This document shows, in pieces, positions 9,267-21,825 of a stretch of 64,000 bases of DNA. Below the pieces are notes generated by a model that worked only from the letters and a program-made list of their open reading frames with translations, did not search any database and was not told where the DNA came from. This stretch comes from Ophiosphaerella korrae (taxonomy: Eukaryota; Ascomycota; Dothideomycetes; Pleosporales; Phaeosphaeriaceae), in NCBI GenBank assembly GCA_028456385.1, contig JALNQF010000016.1:310001-374000 (forward strand). The letters are read 5' to 3'. Position 1 is the stretch's first letter. The number at the start of each line of letters is the position of its first letter. A program made the position numbers and the translations under genes.

Positions 9267-12200
9267 CTAAAGATGTGCATTCGGATCCAGTCTTCAAATC
9301 AAACAATCCCCCACGATTCTCCCTCCTTGTTTTCGGTTCACTTCACTCCTATCACACCCGTCAATTATCTTCCTCATTTCGGCTTTGCATACATTCACAT
9401 CGACATTCCACTCGCAACCTTCTTTGGCCTCCACGTAAGATATAATCTCCACGGGTACCACTTCGTTGCCGTCCCTGTTAAACGAACTTTTGAGCTCGCC
9501 GGGATTCCACTTCTCCCACACAGTGTGGCCCTTGAGACTCCGTTCGCAGTATGCGTCTGCCACATTGACCATACGTGCGTGCCTGGTCCATTGACCGCTG
9601 TCGTAGCATTTGACTTGGTCTTTGCTAAAGTCGGGAGTCTTCTTTGGTGGAGGCACCTCTTTCGTTGTAGTAGTTGGGGCTTCCACAATAGTTGTGCTCT
9701 CTTTCGTTGAGGTAACGGTGATGCCAATGGTTTTGGTTTTCTTGGGGCGTAAGAGGCAGAGTCTCTTTTCTTCCTCTGGATCGTCCTCGGGGTCTTCCTC
9801 GACTGGCACTGGGATAGGGCGCGAGGGATCGCCTCCACCTCCAGGAATAGAGGTTGGATTGGAGCCCGGCGGCAAGCAGGTAAGTGTTGGCCATGCGCAT
9901 GGAGTGGTAGTGGGTTTTGGTAGGCCCCAACTAATCGTCAAGTGAGGGAGCGATAGATGAGGTGGAGGGGGCGGGCAAAGCGGGCAGGGGTCATCGTCAC
10001 CGTCACCTGGCGGATTGGGGTCCTTGGTCTTAGAAGGCACAGGTGGGCGCGTTGTACGACGAGAGCCACTCTCAGAGTACGTCACAGGAGGTCATGTGGT
10101 TGATCTGCTGAGATGTACGGTAGATGTGCGATGATTTTGGTCTTTTTCAGTGCAAGACGAAGCCGTGTTCGTGCCAGTACATCTTAATCGCCCATCAACG
10201 ACAATTTTTGTGGGAGCCCACGAGCTTACCGTAAGTGGCGGGAACGTAAGTGTGGTCTTGATTGTCCCACTCTCGATCACGGTGATTCTTGGGTAGTCAA
10301 TCGTCGAGGTATAAGAAGTATAAGGAGGAAGCACGAAAGTGCATGGGAAGAAGCACTGCACCTGCGGATTCGATGAGTTCCGAATCTTAGGGGAGAGCTA
10401 GACCAAATTTGATGAGTTTGAACTCTGGCCATCACCCTCGCCCTGGCGTAGCGGGGCTCCAGGTCCAATAACGAAAGGCTGAGTAAACACTGCACCCTGT
10501 GGGATGATAGTCTCTCTAGGGAGTGGCTGATTTGCGGGGACCACGACTCCATTCGGATCTGTGAAGGATTGAGGAGGAGTAAACCCTGCCGGTAACGGGA
10601 TATCCATGGGAGTAGCTACTCCAGCAGGTATAAGGATGGGATTTCCAACGGAGCCACCGTTACCACAGCAGGTCAATGTAATGAGTCGGAAAAAGCTACA
10701 TCGCTGGCAGTTGGGAGGTCCCTGCGGCATATTTTAGTTTCCGCCGTTGGGCAATCTAGGAATGTTTGTTGCAGTTCCATTATCAAGCGTGAATGTTTTT
10801 CCCGCAGGAACCGTTGTGTGTGCCATGGGAATGACAGTGGCTGACTTGGGTGATTTGTAGTTGTTGCCATCTCCAAGCCCCACGCCCGTCTCATCGTCAA
10901 AATCGTTGGACCAAATCATGATACCACCAAGGCAGCGATCATTGGCATATGCTTCTTTCATGGCGTAGGTGTCGGCATCGTCGTAACCTACCCAGCTGTT
11001 CCCGCTGTAAGTGAAGTACTTGACCATTGCCGTCTCATTCAAGTATGGCTTGATCCCCTTATTCTCGATAATTTGCTTAATCTCCCGATTTGACAAGATG
11101 CCCGGGAGATTTGTGCATGACCCAGCCGCACCACCTTGACCTGGGATGAAGCTGCAACCCATGCTACCACAGCTTGCGTCCAAGAGAGTGTACGTGCGTC
11201 CGTAGTAGGCAATTCCCATGACGGCCTTTGCTGGGTCGACGCCATCGAACCACAGCGGCTTCAGGTTTTTGTCGATCTCCGTAATGTCCGTTTGAGGTCG
11301 CACTTTTGAGCCAACCGTCTTGACGTCTGTATCCCAAGGTCCATGGAGATCATACGCCATGAAACCCATCCAGCCGACGTAGTCTTGCATCTCAGCTGGC
11401 TTAAAGCCGCGAAGATGCGAGTAGTCCGGCGCGATAGTGAGACTGCTGCTGTACCGACCACCAAAATGCTCCCTCATTTCCTGCATAAGAAGCACAAGAT
11501 TGTCAGTATCCTCTTTACGACCGCCGCGCTCAGGCTCAGCAGGGTATTCCCAGTCAATATCAGCGCCCTGGAAGCCGTAAGTGTCCATGAATTTTATGAG
11601 GGACCGGATGAAAGCACGGCGATTAGCTTGTGTGGAGACCATGTTACCGTACGCGTTATACGTAGCAGTGCCGGGATCATTGAAGGACCACTGCCGTACG
11701 TTAGTCATATGATAGCAACATGTCTGACAGTACTGACCCCTCCAACTGCAATCCAAGTTTGCAGACCATTGCGCTTCAGAGCGGTGAATTCGCCATAAAG
11801 TGCTGGATCTCCGGTATTCATCGGCATCATCTCGAACGTCTCAGGATGAAAAAACGCAAAGGCGTAGAGAAGGTGGCTCAGCCCGCGTGTGTTGATTTGA
11901 CGGGGATAGACCTTATCGCATGCGCGCTCTCGGGTATTCCATCCTTGATAGTATCCTATGCGACGTCCTTTTGATGTTCTTGAGTCTTTACCACATGATG
12001 GGGAAGGCTTGGTCGAGCAGGAACCGTAACCCTCCTGACATGGTCTACCAATCGGTCAGCACAAGCCATAATATCAATTTCCCACTTTTCAACTTACGTC
12101 TTTCCAATTTTGGGCTCTGGATCTTTACAATGTACGTCTTCTGTACCGCATCATCCGTAGTAGGAGCAGCATAATTTGAGGCCACATGGAGTCTTGCCAT

Positions 12201-13853
12201 CAGCTGAGTCAATGCCACACATGGCCTTAGCGTCACAGTTGGAGAAACAGTTATCTTTACCACAATGAGCCTCTTTGTATCCGCATTTGCCAAGCTTGCT
12301 ACAGAATGAGCCGTTGAGGCATGGTTGATTGGGCCCACATTGAATGGGACCATCCACGCGCTTATCCAATGCAACATTTCGCATGACGCAATACTCCTGT
12401 GCATGATGAATATGATTACGACAGGATGTCGTTGTACCATTGGTGAATGTGCTATCGTCAGTGGCCTGGTTAGATTGGATTTGTGCCAGAATGTATTGCT
12501 TGCTGAGTTCGATGATGTCGATCGCGCCCACGGGCTCTTGTTGAGTTTCGCGGCGAGACGTGGCAAGAGCAGGGTCAACATCTGCAGCTGTGATATTCCC
12601 GAATATCTTGTCAGCAAGACTCAGAGATTAGCCTTGATATAAAATAATACGGACCAGTTTGGGACGTCAGTTGTGTTACTTTGTTGAGTATTGGCACCCG
12701 CATCTTCTTGGGTACTTGTTTGTTTCTTATTCTTTCCAAGGGTCAATTCTACTGCTCGTTTAGCAGCGTGACGGGCGGTTTTATGATTGTTATTTCGAAA
12801 GACCTCGCCGTTCGGAAGCTGAATGAAAACGCTGCCGTTGCTTATCGTATAGAAGTGAGTGGCAACACGGGATGGTTGCTCATCGCTACGCGCCCAGTGT
12901 GTGCCAGGATGAGGTCCATCCCACCTCCAAACCCCGTTTTCACTCCATGACACACGGGCAGCCCATGCCTCACCCTGTTCTGTAGGGTACTGGAATCTAA
13001 AAGCGATGCCTTGATCTTGGTGTGGACGAATACCACCCAATACTGCCAGGATTTCCAGTTGCGCTCCTAAATTGCTGTGGACAATTCCCTGCCAATTCTG
13101 CTCAGATCCTCTCACGTCAAAGGAGTCGCAGTGTGCTCCAATAGGTGCACAAATTGTGGTCCCTCGCCCTCCATTGCCTTCTGGAATGTTTCTGCCTCCT
13201 GTATAACCGACGCCTCCCTCCACCCAAGAGGCAGGGGGAAACTCATCACAAGAATATCGGCGTCCGGGTGGCTGAAGGGCTCCAGCGAATTGATTGTCCC
13301 TTCCATCGGCAATCATAAGATCAACCTCAGTTGCACCTGGAGGCTGGGGTGCAGGTGCAGTCACACCCACACCATTGGCGTCATACAGAGGAGGCACGAC
13401 TTGGGGCTGGTTGAGTTCGGAGCATCGTGGGCTAGTAATAGTGCCTTTCCAGGTGGAAGAACACTGTTGATCCCTTCGAACAGCGCTACGTCCCGTCACA
13501 CTGCGAGCCGCACCAACATCGTACGTGAACCAGCCTTCCCATCGACGGTCCCATTTCGATTTTGAGATATCGGCGTGCCAGTTTCTAACATTTTGACATA
13601 TAGCAGGCATCCTATAGCATTTATATCTGAGTGGATGTCAGTATACTGAACTGAACCATGTTTAAGCATCATGGACTTACTCTAGAATGACATCGCCAGG
13701 CGGGAAGATGACTTCTTGGTAGGGTGCAGTAGGGAGATGACGCCAATACGGTTTTAGTTTAAAATTATCATTTGGATCCGTTCTCCACGACCAGTGTTGG
13801 ATCAACTGTGTTCGAGCACAGGCTGCCAGAAACAAGAAGAGAAGTGGCAGCAT
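9267..13853 (-). pseudogene. Killer-toxin-like chitinase (GH18) with an N-terminal NucA/NucB-type nuclease domain, inactivated
   Basis: A single model with exons 13681-13853, 12680-13626, 12098-12587, 11738-12044 and 9267-11690 keeps phase through four introns (54, 92, 53, 47 bp) and spans about 1,446 codons, the size range of fungal killer-toxin-like chitinases. In order: signal peptide (MLPLLFLFLAACARTQ); a block with YSCDEFPPASWVEGG, the DNase NucA/NucB (PF14040) hallmark; hevein-type chitin-binding cysteines (about 12150-12330); GH18 domain with YYQGWN and the active-site GADIDWEYP; a proline/threonine-rich linker; a C-terminal Cys domain typical of this family. The frame is interrupted by stops at 12151-12153 (TGA), 10734-10736 (TAA), 10398-10400 (TAG), 10092-10094 (TGA) and 9294-9296 (TGA), with no frame change between 11690 and 9267. 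The intron 12588-12679 that joins the nuclease part to the chitinase has a weak GTAACA donor, so two separate adjacent genes remain possible. Confidence 0.7.
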
Positions 13854-14280
13854 GGTGTCGTTGGAGAGGGTCACCGATGATGTTCAGAATATGTATGTGT
13901 GAGTATGGTAATGTTATATGCATTTTCATGTCTATGTTTCCAAAGGACTTACGCCCTACCACTATTCTTGTGTCTAGTTGACGTAATCCTCTGCCTATAG
14001 GAGTTAAATCCATCGGTTTACCTTAGAAAGAGGATATTTAGCACGAGCTATACGTCGTACATACCCTCAACTTCAAAGTACGTAGCAAATAATATATGCT
14101 CTAAGATTTCAATGCGAGAAAGGGCTGTCGGCAAGGCAGGTAAAGCTTATCTAATAAGCAGCTCGTAAGTAAGTAACATAGGTTACAAGCTCGTCAATCT
14201 GGCTGCTCGAGAGCTGGCGCGGGCGACCTGTATACTTCTTCAGTGTCACGCATTCAGCATAGATAGTTGACTAGCTAGGG
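13854..14280. other. 5' flank of the chitinase-like pseudogene
   Basis: Upstream of the ATG at 13853. No gene is recognised. It ends where a repeat element shared with 21.8-23.6 kb begins. Confidence 0.4.
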
Positions 14281-14615
14281 AGGGCCATTCGGGCTATGGG
14301 TGCAACTGTGAGACAGATGTGAGGACGCGGGGTGGATTGTGTGGTACGCAAGCGTACTGGCGGCGGATATCACGGTGTGCGAATAATCACTGTTGCAGTA
14401 ATGTACTAGGCTTGGGTAAAGCTGAGCTTGACTACGAAGCTTCTATCTCTAACCTGCTAACTAGTCACGTATTCAGGTTGTGCTCGGCGGCGTTATCCCA
14501 ATTGTACTCCGCGTACTTGTACGAAGGGCTGATTGATTCAAGCTCGGGGGAGGCCATTGGGCCAAGATGGTTACCCATAACAGCCGCACACAACCTATAA
14601 CTGTGCCGCACACCA
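14281..14615 (+). repeat. Short interspersed inverted-repeat element, copy 1
   Basis: This stretch recurs inverted at 23044-23290 (nearly the same sequence, for example the block starting ATATCACGGTGTGCGAATAA) and partly at 21826-21960. Its right end carries the motif AACTGTGCCGCACACCAAC, which also ends other copies and makes up the tandem array at 22846. No protein is encoded. It behaves like a MITE or the terminal repeat of a larger transposon. Confidence 0.65.
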
Positions 14616-15030
14616 ACTTTGTAAGTTACTACCTTGTATTTTGTTTGATTCAATAAAAAAGATAGCAAGCTGGATATCTGCTTCACTTGAAGCTAATTGA
14701 GTAACGCGGTGTTGAGTCATTGTACGTTGAGATAATATATAGTACTAGACCATATTTTCGCACGGGCCGACCAATACGAGATTAACGCCTCGTTATTTAC
14801 AATACGCATTTAAAGATAATTGGATTATTTTTGGTTAGCCAGCCTCGCACGCGCCTGCGAGTCTGAATTCTCCTTGTTGCCCCGCAGAGGTATATGTAGG
14901 TGTGTTACCTGCATAAAAAGCTAAGACCGCCGTTAGTTAGGTAGTAAGCCTCCGTGAAGAGCCTCAATATAGCTTTGTTTGGAGTAGCCACCTTCTTGCG
15001 TATTCTCGTCTCTCTCCATAATGATAAAAG
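14616..15030. other. Spacer, no gene
   Basis: Mixed composition, TA-rich near 14720-14830. It may hold the lost 5' part of the Fot1-like relic that follows; nothing readable. Confidence 0.35.
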
Positions 15031-15720
15031 TTGCATAGTAGGGTGGGCTTGGCATTCCAAACTTTTGAAGTATTACTGTACCATAGTACGTCTAGGGTAG
15101 TCACTAGCTCTGACAAGGTTGGTCGAGCAACTGCTATTCAGCTAGGTAATCGTGAATGGGTCACTGCAATTGGGTATACCAACGCGTCTGGTACATCCCA
15201 CCGTTCGTGGTCTTGTCTAGCAAGCTCTATCAGGCTGGCTGGTATTAAGGTCGTACATCAGACTGGGTAGTTAGTGTAAGTAGCACTGGGTGGAAAAATA
15301 ATAAACTGGGGGTTGAATGGATACGGCACTTCAATAAATATACAGAGTCATGTACGACTAATGCGTATAGACTACTTATCCTTGACGGTCATAGTAGCCA
15401 CGCTACACCTGAGTTTAATCAGTTCTGTACAGAGAAGAAAGTTGTCACCGGCTGTATACCAGCTCATACCTTTTACCTCCCCTAGCCTCTTGACGTTGGC
15501 TGCTGCTTTCTTATCAAAGTACTATACGGACATGTGGTGTCAGAGCTTGCGCGGCAAGGAGTCTTTCGCGTAGACAAGCGGGACTTTCTATGAATATATG
15601 AGAGCATCCGGCCGACAGCTTTGTCCAGCCAGGATATTAAGGCTGGCTTTCAAGCAACTGGGCTTATCATCGTCAGGACACCGGTGGGCACACACGATAC
15701 TGAGTTGATCCAAGTCGTAT
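15031..15720 (+). pseudogene. Fot1/pogo-type transposase relic 1
   Basis: Tc1/mariner superfamily, pogo branch (DDE_1). Readable pieces are KVGRATAIQLGNREWVTAI with NASG (15106-15190), the strand-rich core of Fot1-like transposases, then VELARQGVFRVDKRDFL near 15543-15590, and SSQDIKAGFQATGLI near 15628-15670, the usual C-terminal signature. Stops and frame changes lie between the pieces. It is a different lineage from the copy that starts at 15895, because both contain equivalent parts. Confidence 0.6.
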
Positions 15721-15894
15721 GTAAATTACAGTGTACGTAAGATTCGATTGAATTCTATGCGCACGAGCCATGCTCAAGAATTCGTACACCACCCTTGTAT
15801 CTCTGGCTAAGCCCCACGTGAGTACTAAGCATGGCACTCGTTGCTGGCTGAACTGCCTCACAACTGACCATTATTATCACTACAGCAAGTTATT

Positions 15895-17592
15895 ATGGAT
15901 AAAGCCAGTCGTGTACTGGCCGAAGGTATCCCCGAAGGCATACCTAACACCTGGTCTGCCCGAGCTGCACACGGCAACGTCCCGCTATCTACTCTCCATC
16001 ATCGCGCACGCGGACGACGCTCGAGAGAAGCCAAAGCGCAAAGCCAGCAGTGCCTCACCCCATGCGAAGAGAACGCTGTCGTCGATTTCCCATTACATAT
16101 GACTTCTCTAGGACAATCTGTACGAATGAAGTATGTAGGGTCACTAGCGTTCAGTGCAACCTGCTATCGGGCCCGAGCGGATAGACCACAGAAGCCTCCA
16201 GGCGTGAACTGGGCTAAGGCACTCGAAAAACGCCGTCCAGGGATCGTAGCGAGAAAGAAGCGGGCGCAGGGCTGGAACCGGTTCAATATCTATGACAAGG
16301 TCTCAGACTGGTTCGAAGTGATTGGAAAGGAGCTACAAAGCGTCTCACCAGAGAATGTTTATAATATGGATGAGACTGGAGTAATGCTAAGCATGCCCAA
16401 CTCTGTCAAAGTCCTTGTTGGTAAGGATGATATACGGGGTAGCTGTAGAGGCGCGCGCGTCAAGCGGACCATGGTAACTGCGGTGGAATGTATCTCCGCC
16501 GACGGTAGGTGTCTCAATCCTATGATAGTCTGGCCTGCCTCAACCCATCGAGCTAACTGGACTACCTTCCCGACCCCTGACTGGGTCTATGCTCTCTCCG
16601 AAACAGGATTTTCAGATTCCTATATTAGCTTACAGTGGCTAAAGCTTGTCTTCGATCCTCAAACTAAAGAACGGGCTAGTGGTAAACCACGTATACTAAT
16701 ATGAGATGGCTTTGGCACCCACGAGACTCTTGAGATTCTAGAGTTCTGCTTTGAGAACAATATCATTCTCTGCCGTCTGCCTTCTCACACCTCTCACAAG
16801 CTCTAACCATGCGATGTCGACATTGCACTTACAAAAAGGAACATCCTCGCAGGATGGAGAGGAAGCGGTTTATTTCCATTCAATCCCAATAGAGTGCTCG
16901 CTAATATACCCAAACCACCTCCACCTCCCGTCGAGCTGACGATTCCAATAAGTAATGCGACGACGATGCAGTCTCGATACGATGTATTACCAACGCCTGC
17001 AACGCCAAAATCGGGAGCGGATTTAGCAAGACTGCTTGACATGATCGAATATGTACCCAAAGAATCCAATGACGAAGCGAGCATCCAACGCAGAGACAGG
17101 CTCCAACGTAAAGTTTCCCATGCCGCCCAGACATTCCTTGCGAAGAACGCCCTCCTTCACGACTATAATAGATTCCTGACTAAAATAAACGATGAAAGCA
17201 AAACTCGTCGAGCGACAAAGTCAAAGATACTAGGGAAGGCGAGGGTAATGACATGGGAGGACCTTGAGAAGGCGCGAGAAGCGCGTGCGGAGAAAGAGGC
17301 AAAGAAGGCTGCCAAAGAGGCCCGGGAAGCTATTACAGGCAAGAAACGTGGTCGACCCCGGAAGAGTGCTATAGAAATGTCCAAGCCGAAGGCCAAGGCA
17401 GCGCGGAGAAGTAAACTACAGGTAGTAGAAGCTAGTCCCTCAAAGCCAAAGGCAAAGGTTGTACAGAGGAGCAAAGCGCAGGTTGCGAAAGCCGAGGCTG
17501 GCCCCTCAAAGCCAGAGGCTGTTGCCCATACGACACCGCAGGTTGAGACTGTGCCGAAGCCATGGAGAGCCCCAGTAGCGCGTATGTGGTAG
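15895..17592 (+). pseudogene. Fot1/pogo-type transposase relic 2 (internally deleted)
   Basis: Cut-and-paste transposase. MDKASRV at 15895 opens a frame with a Psq/CENP-B-like N-terminal part, the first catalytic Asp in NVYNMDETGVMLSMPNSVKV, then KRTMVTAVECISADGR. At 16702-16704 a TGA falls immediately before the second catalytic DGFGTHETLEIL, and a TAA at 16804-16806 follows SHTSHKL. After CDV about 40-50 residues usual in the family are missing, and the frame resumes as ALTKRN..., running to LANIPKPPPPPVELTIP and an AT-hook-like KKRGRPRKSA before a basic Lys/Ala-rich tail to 17592. Non-functional. No clear terminal inverted repeats were found. Confidence 0.75.
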
Positions 17593-17629
17593 CGGAGAGT
17601 GTATCTTAGTCTCGGCGTATGTTGCTCAT

Positions 17630-20600
17630 TTATGTCAAATCATCTTGTGAGATCGCAGAGTGTTTCCGCTTAAGTGGCCCGTATCTTAGCGACTCGATGT
17701 CTGCTCCCTCGCCTTGGCGTGCACCCATTTTAGGAGACGTAACTTGTAACCTCTGAAGCCAATCCTCGAGCTGCTTGTACCATTTCGAAGAAGGTCCCTG
17801 GACCGACGTGTACCCAGCCAATGCCCGACTGTGCATTTCCCTTGCCGCGTCTTCACGACCTGTTCTCGCGTAGAGGTCGCCGAACGCGATAAAATTGTTC
17901 AACGCTGGCAAATACGTCGGTAGGAGCTCGGGCTTAATTACCTGCTCGTAGCCTTGCAGTGCTCGATCATACATGGCCTCCGCCTCCGCCAGCCTGCCTT
18001 GGTTCTTGTAGAGGATACCTAGGTTGTTGACCGTCTCAAGTGTCGATGTGTGCTTCGCTCCGAGTGCCTCCTCACAGCCTTGCAGTGCCCGATCGTACAT
18101 GGCTTCCGCCTCCGCCAGCCTGCCTTGGTCCGCGTAGAGGATACCTAGGTTGTTGACCGTGTCGAGTGTCGATGTGTGCTTCGCTCCGAGTGCCTCCTCC
18201 TTGCCTTGCAGCGCCCGGTCGTACATGGCTTCCGCCTCCGCCAGCTTGCCTTGGTCCGCGTAGAGGTTGCCTAGGTTGTTGACCGTGTCGAGTGTCGATG
18301 TGTGCTTCGCTCCGAGTGCCTCCTCCTTGCCTTGCAGCGCCCGATCGTACATGGCTTCCGCCTCCGCCAGCTTGCCTTGGTCCGCGTAGAGGTTGCCTAG
18401 GTTATTGACCGTCACGAGTGTCGATGTGTGCTTCGCTCCGAGTGCCTCCTCACGGCCTTGCAGTGCCCGATCGTACATGGCTTCCGCCTCCGCCAGCCTG
18501 CCTTGGTCCTTGTAGAGGATACCTAGGTTGTTGACCGTCACGAGTGTCGATGTGTGCTTCGCTCCGAGTGCCTCCTCACGGCCTTGCAGCGCCCGATCGT
18601 ACATGGCTTCCGCCTCCGCCAGCCTGCCTTGGTGCTTGTAGAGGATACCTAGGTTGTTGACTGTCTCGAGTGTCGATATGTGCTTCGCTCCGAGTGCCTC
18701 CTCCTTGCCTTGTAGTGCCCGATCGTACATGGCTTCCGCCTCCGCCAGCCTGTCTTGGTCCGTGTAGAAGTCACCCAGTTTGTGCAGTGCCCGATCCATT
18801 CCCTTAATATTCACATTGCTGTTCCTGACGAACTTTTCATGTTGTGCAACATGTTGGAGGAGCCGCTGCTGAAGGAGCCACCATTCGTCTACATCCGTAC
18901 TTGGGACCTCAGATGCTACACAAGTCAGAGCTAGCTGTGCCAGGCTATCATCCCACTTGCGGTTCAACACAGATATCGTCCATGAGTGCACACAGCTATG
19001 CACCCCATACCCTGCGGACCCAGACGGCTGACTAAGTAAGGGTTCTGGGTGAGCTAGACTATATTCGCATAGCAGCCGAACTGCTTTATTAAAGCCCAGT
19101 TTGTTCCCGGTAAGTTTCTGTATCCACTCGTCGTCCGCGGAGCGTGCATGTTGAAGAAGCCCAAACCACACGTCTTGCTTGTCGAAGTAGGCCCACAGCT
19201 TGAGTAACTGGGCCGATGCCGGATTTTGTTTTTGAATCCGATCGAAAGTGACCTGCCATGTTGTATATAGCGACCGGTCTTCGTATGAGCTCAGCGTTGG
19301 ACTCGTGGTCTGGAGTTCTAACCATGACGCCTCGTATAGCCGAAGATACTCCGCGAAGCTGATGGTCACGTGCTCAAGATAAGCCCCAGCCGTAGAGAGA
19401 GCGAGAGGCAGGCCATCGAGCTTTGAGACGAGCGTTTTCGCATCAGGGTCTGTCTCGTCAGCTCTGGCCAATCAATTTGACAGTTGTATGACACACCATT
19501 TTCGATACCGTCCCTTCCAGACATGTTCGCTAAGATCTTAAGCCCGTCTTCTAGCCCTGTTAGCTTCTGCACGTGGAGACGCCGACCTTGAGTAACTCTC
19601 GCTGACCGGGTCGTGATGATAATCGATCCCTGGTCGCTTTCCGGCAAATATTGACGTATATCCACCGTTGAACGGTCGGACTGATTAGAAATTCGAGGGT
19701 TATCGTAGTTGTCGTAAATCAGTAGCCAACGTGCATTTCCCGGAAGATCGAGCCAGGCCTTGACTGCACTAGCCACTCGATCGAGGTCTTCCAAGTCCAC
19801 GCTGCTGAGCACTCTGGTCGAGTGGTGACACTGCAGGACCTGTTGCGCGATGGCGCGAAAGCTAAGCCGAAGAGAGTCTTCATCATTCGCGTTCAGCCAG
19901 AAGATCGCTGTGTGCTTCTCCTTGTGCCGTCTGACGTATTCGACTGCCAGCTGAGTCTTTCCCATCCCTCCCAGTCCGTGAAGGACGACTGCTGCTCGGC
20001 TGCCGTGGCCTTGCAGCAGCTCATGCATCTTCGACAGCTCCTCCTCTCTGGCCACAAACTGTGCGGCTTCCGGGAATGACCTCAGGTTGAGTCTGACGGC
20101 ATACTGTTCATAGTCCGCACCTGTGCTGGTCAGTGCCATCGCTCCAGTCAGCACATCTAGGCAAAATCTTACCCTTGTACAACTTGTGGATCTCTTCCTC
20201 CAGCCGCCGGAATGCTTGATCCCTTCTCTCCCCATAGATTAAAGGCATAGAAACATCGAAGATTCCGAGCAGACAATATACTTCATCCTCTTCAATCGTG
20301 GTATTGCGGCGCTCGGCCCAGGACCTCCGCTCTCTAATGCTGAAATTCGACAACGCATCGCCTCGGAGAGCTTTCTCTGGGATGCCGGTAATCTCTTGTA
20401 TCTCAGCCGCAAGCGACAACTTGCTCCCAAGTCGCTGCCCCTCTGCGCTGAAGAAGTCAACCAGCCTCGGTGCGATCAGCTCTTGAAGCGTCCAGCCTCG
20501 GGTAAACCATCGGCTTGTCTGGAGGGCCTCTTCCCACGCTCTTTCGCTATCGGCTCCCTCCAATTTAGAGACATCTGAAAGGTAGGCGTAGCAGCGCGCG

Positions 20601-20920
20601 GCGTTCTGATACCACCGAAACATGGAGTTGATCGCCGCACCGAGCTCCACCGCATTCCTCTTGTCGATGCAGCACGTATCCACCCAGAAGTATTGCAGTC
20701 CATCAGCTGCGGCCTGGTCTGCGCAGAACTGTATCTTCGCCCACCCAGCCTTGCTGACAGTCCCGCTCATGTCCGCATTGGCTTCCATGTCCTGAAAAGT
20801 GACCTCCTCCTGTCCCCATGTATGAGAGAGTATTGCGTAGGCAGGTACATGGTCGCTGGTGGGTTCGCAAAGGACGATGGCGCCGTCCGGTTGGCGCTGC
20901 AAGAGGCGTATGAGGGCCAT
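17630..20920 (-). CDS. HET-NB-ARC-TPR receptor (fungal NLR)
   Basis: Predicted intracellular STAND receptor that triggers a heterokaryon-incompatibility type cell-death response. Exons are 20173-20920, 19497-20120 and 17630-19449; introns of 52 and 47 bp join in phase to give about 1,063 aa. Residues 1-250 are a HET domain (YAILSHTW, WVDTCCID, RGWTLQELIAP). The NB-ARC follows, with FVAREEEL, P-loop GLGGMGKTQLAVEY near residue 300, Walker B-like WLLIYDNYDN and IIITTRS, then LDGLPLALSTAGAYL. The C-terminal third has about seven TPRs of 42 residues, nearly identical at DNA level. No stop or frameshift is seen, in contrast to its neighbours. It lies inside the insert between the chitinase and LysM pseudogenes. 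Confidence 0.9.
17950..18790 (-). repeat. Near-identical 126-bp tandem repeats coding TPRs
   Basis: Seven occurrences of AEAEAMYDRALQG spaced by 42 codons. Units 2-6 differ at only a few bases; the first and last are more diverged (ending ALQGYEQVIKPELLP). This high identity is typical of ligand-sensing repeats in fungal NLRs that are reshuffled by recombination. Confidence 0.9.
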
Positions 20921-21825
20921 GGCTGACGCGCGATATCATGGCAAGCGCGACTCGTGCGGCTCGTTCGGCATGTCGGCGTGAGGTATCAGAGGCTCCACAG
21001 CATGGAGGCAGACGCCGGAGGACCGATCGTGAGGTGGTGGTGCGGTGGTTGTCGTAGGCGCCGCCCGCAAGGCTGTATCGTGGCGCAAGGTGTGGGAGCC
21101 TTGCGCTGCACACCGAAACCTGGCGCGGATCGATCGCTTTGACGTACAGTAAACCTTTCGCTCCTACACAGCTGTCCTTAGCCGAGTGAGACAACAGTTC
21201 TGCTATAGGCGCAGCGGTTGCGCTTATTGAACAAGGGAGCCAGACAGCGAAAGTGCGAGATCCTCCACCCACTGATACACTATCGCTCTCGGGGTGGGGC
21301 GCTGTGCCACAGATCTACTAGCCACAGTCTTGGCTTGTCCACCGCTGCGGCTTATATTACATCGGAATGATTATGTGAACGTGCAGGTTGCGACTCAGCA
21401 TGACCAGGGTCTGCTCGCTTAGATGGAAAGGTACCGATCGTCGTGGCGACCCCCGCTTGAATCACCCCTGCATTGCCCGCCATAGGGCTAGCGGTGACTG
21501 GTTAGTGTGAATGCATGGCCACGAAGCTGGAATCCCGTTGAATTATGATTGTTTGAAGCTCCAAACGCCTGGCGCTGAAGCCGCAGCGGGGGTGCCCTGG
21601 CATGTCGCGAAATCAGTCACCCTCGTTCTCGGCGCGATGTGGACGACAAGGCTAGTATTTTTTGTAAAAGCGGCAGATGTAAGGCAGAGGAAGACCAGTA
21701 GTATCTAGCGCAGGCATCACCATATAGTAAACTCAATGTGGGAAGATTTTGTTGCCATTCAAAGTCGAGGTACCTATCAATTTTCTCGCTACGGTGTGGT
21801 TCTCGCTACGCAGTGGGGGATGTTA
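20921..21825. promoter_or_regulatory. 5' flank of the HET-NLR gene, no gene
   Basis: GC-rich upstream sequence to about 21300, then mixed. Open frames on both strands look like chance. No element recognised. Confidence 0.35.

Noticed and set aside
9395..9945. Plus-strand and second minus-strand frames over the chitinase tail
   Set aside because: Antisense and shifted readings of the proline/threonine-rich linker.
11343..12174. Plus-strand frames opposite the GH18 domain
   Set aside because: Shadows; the minus strand carries GH18 motifs and introns.
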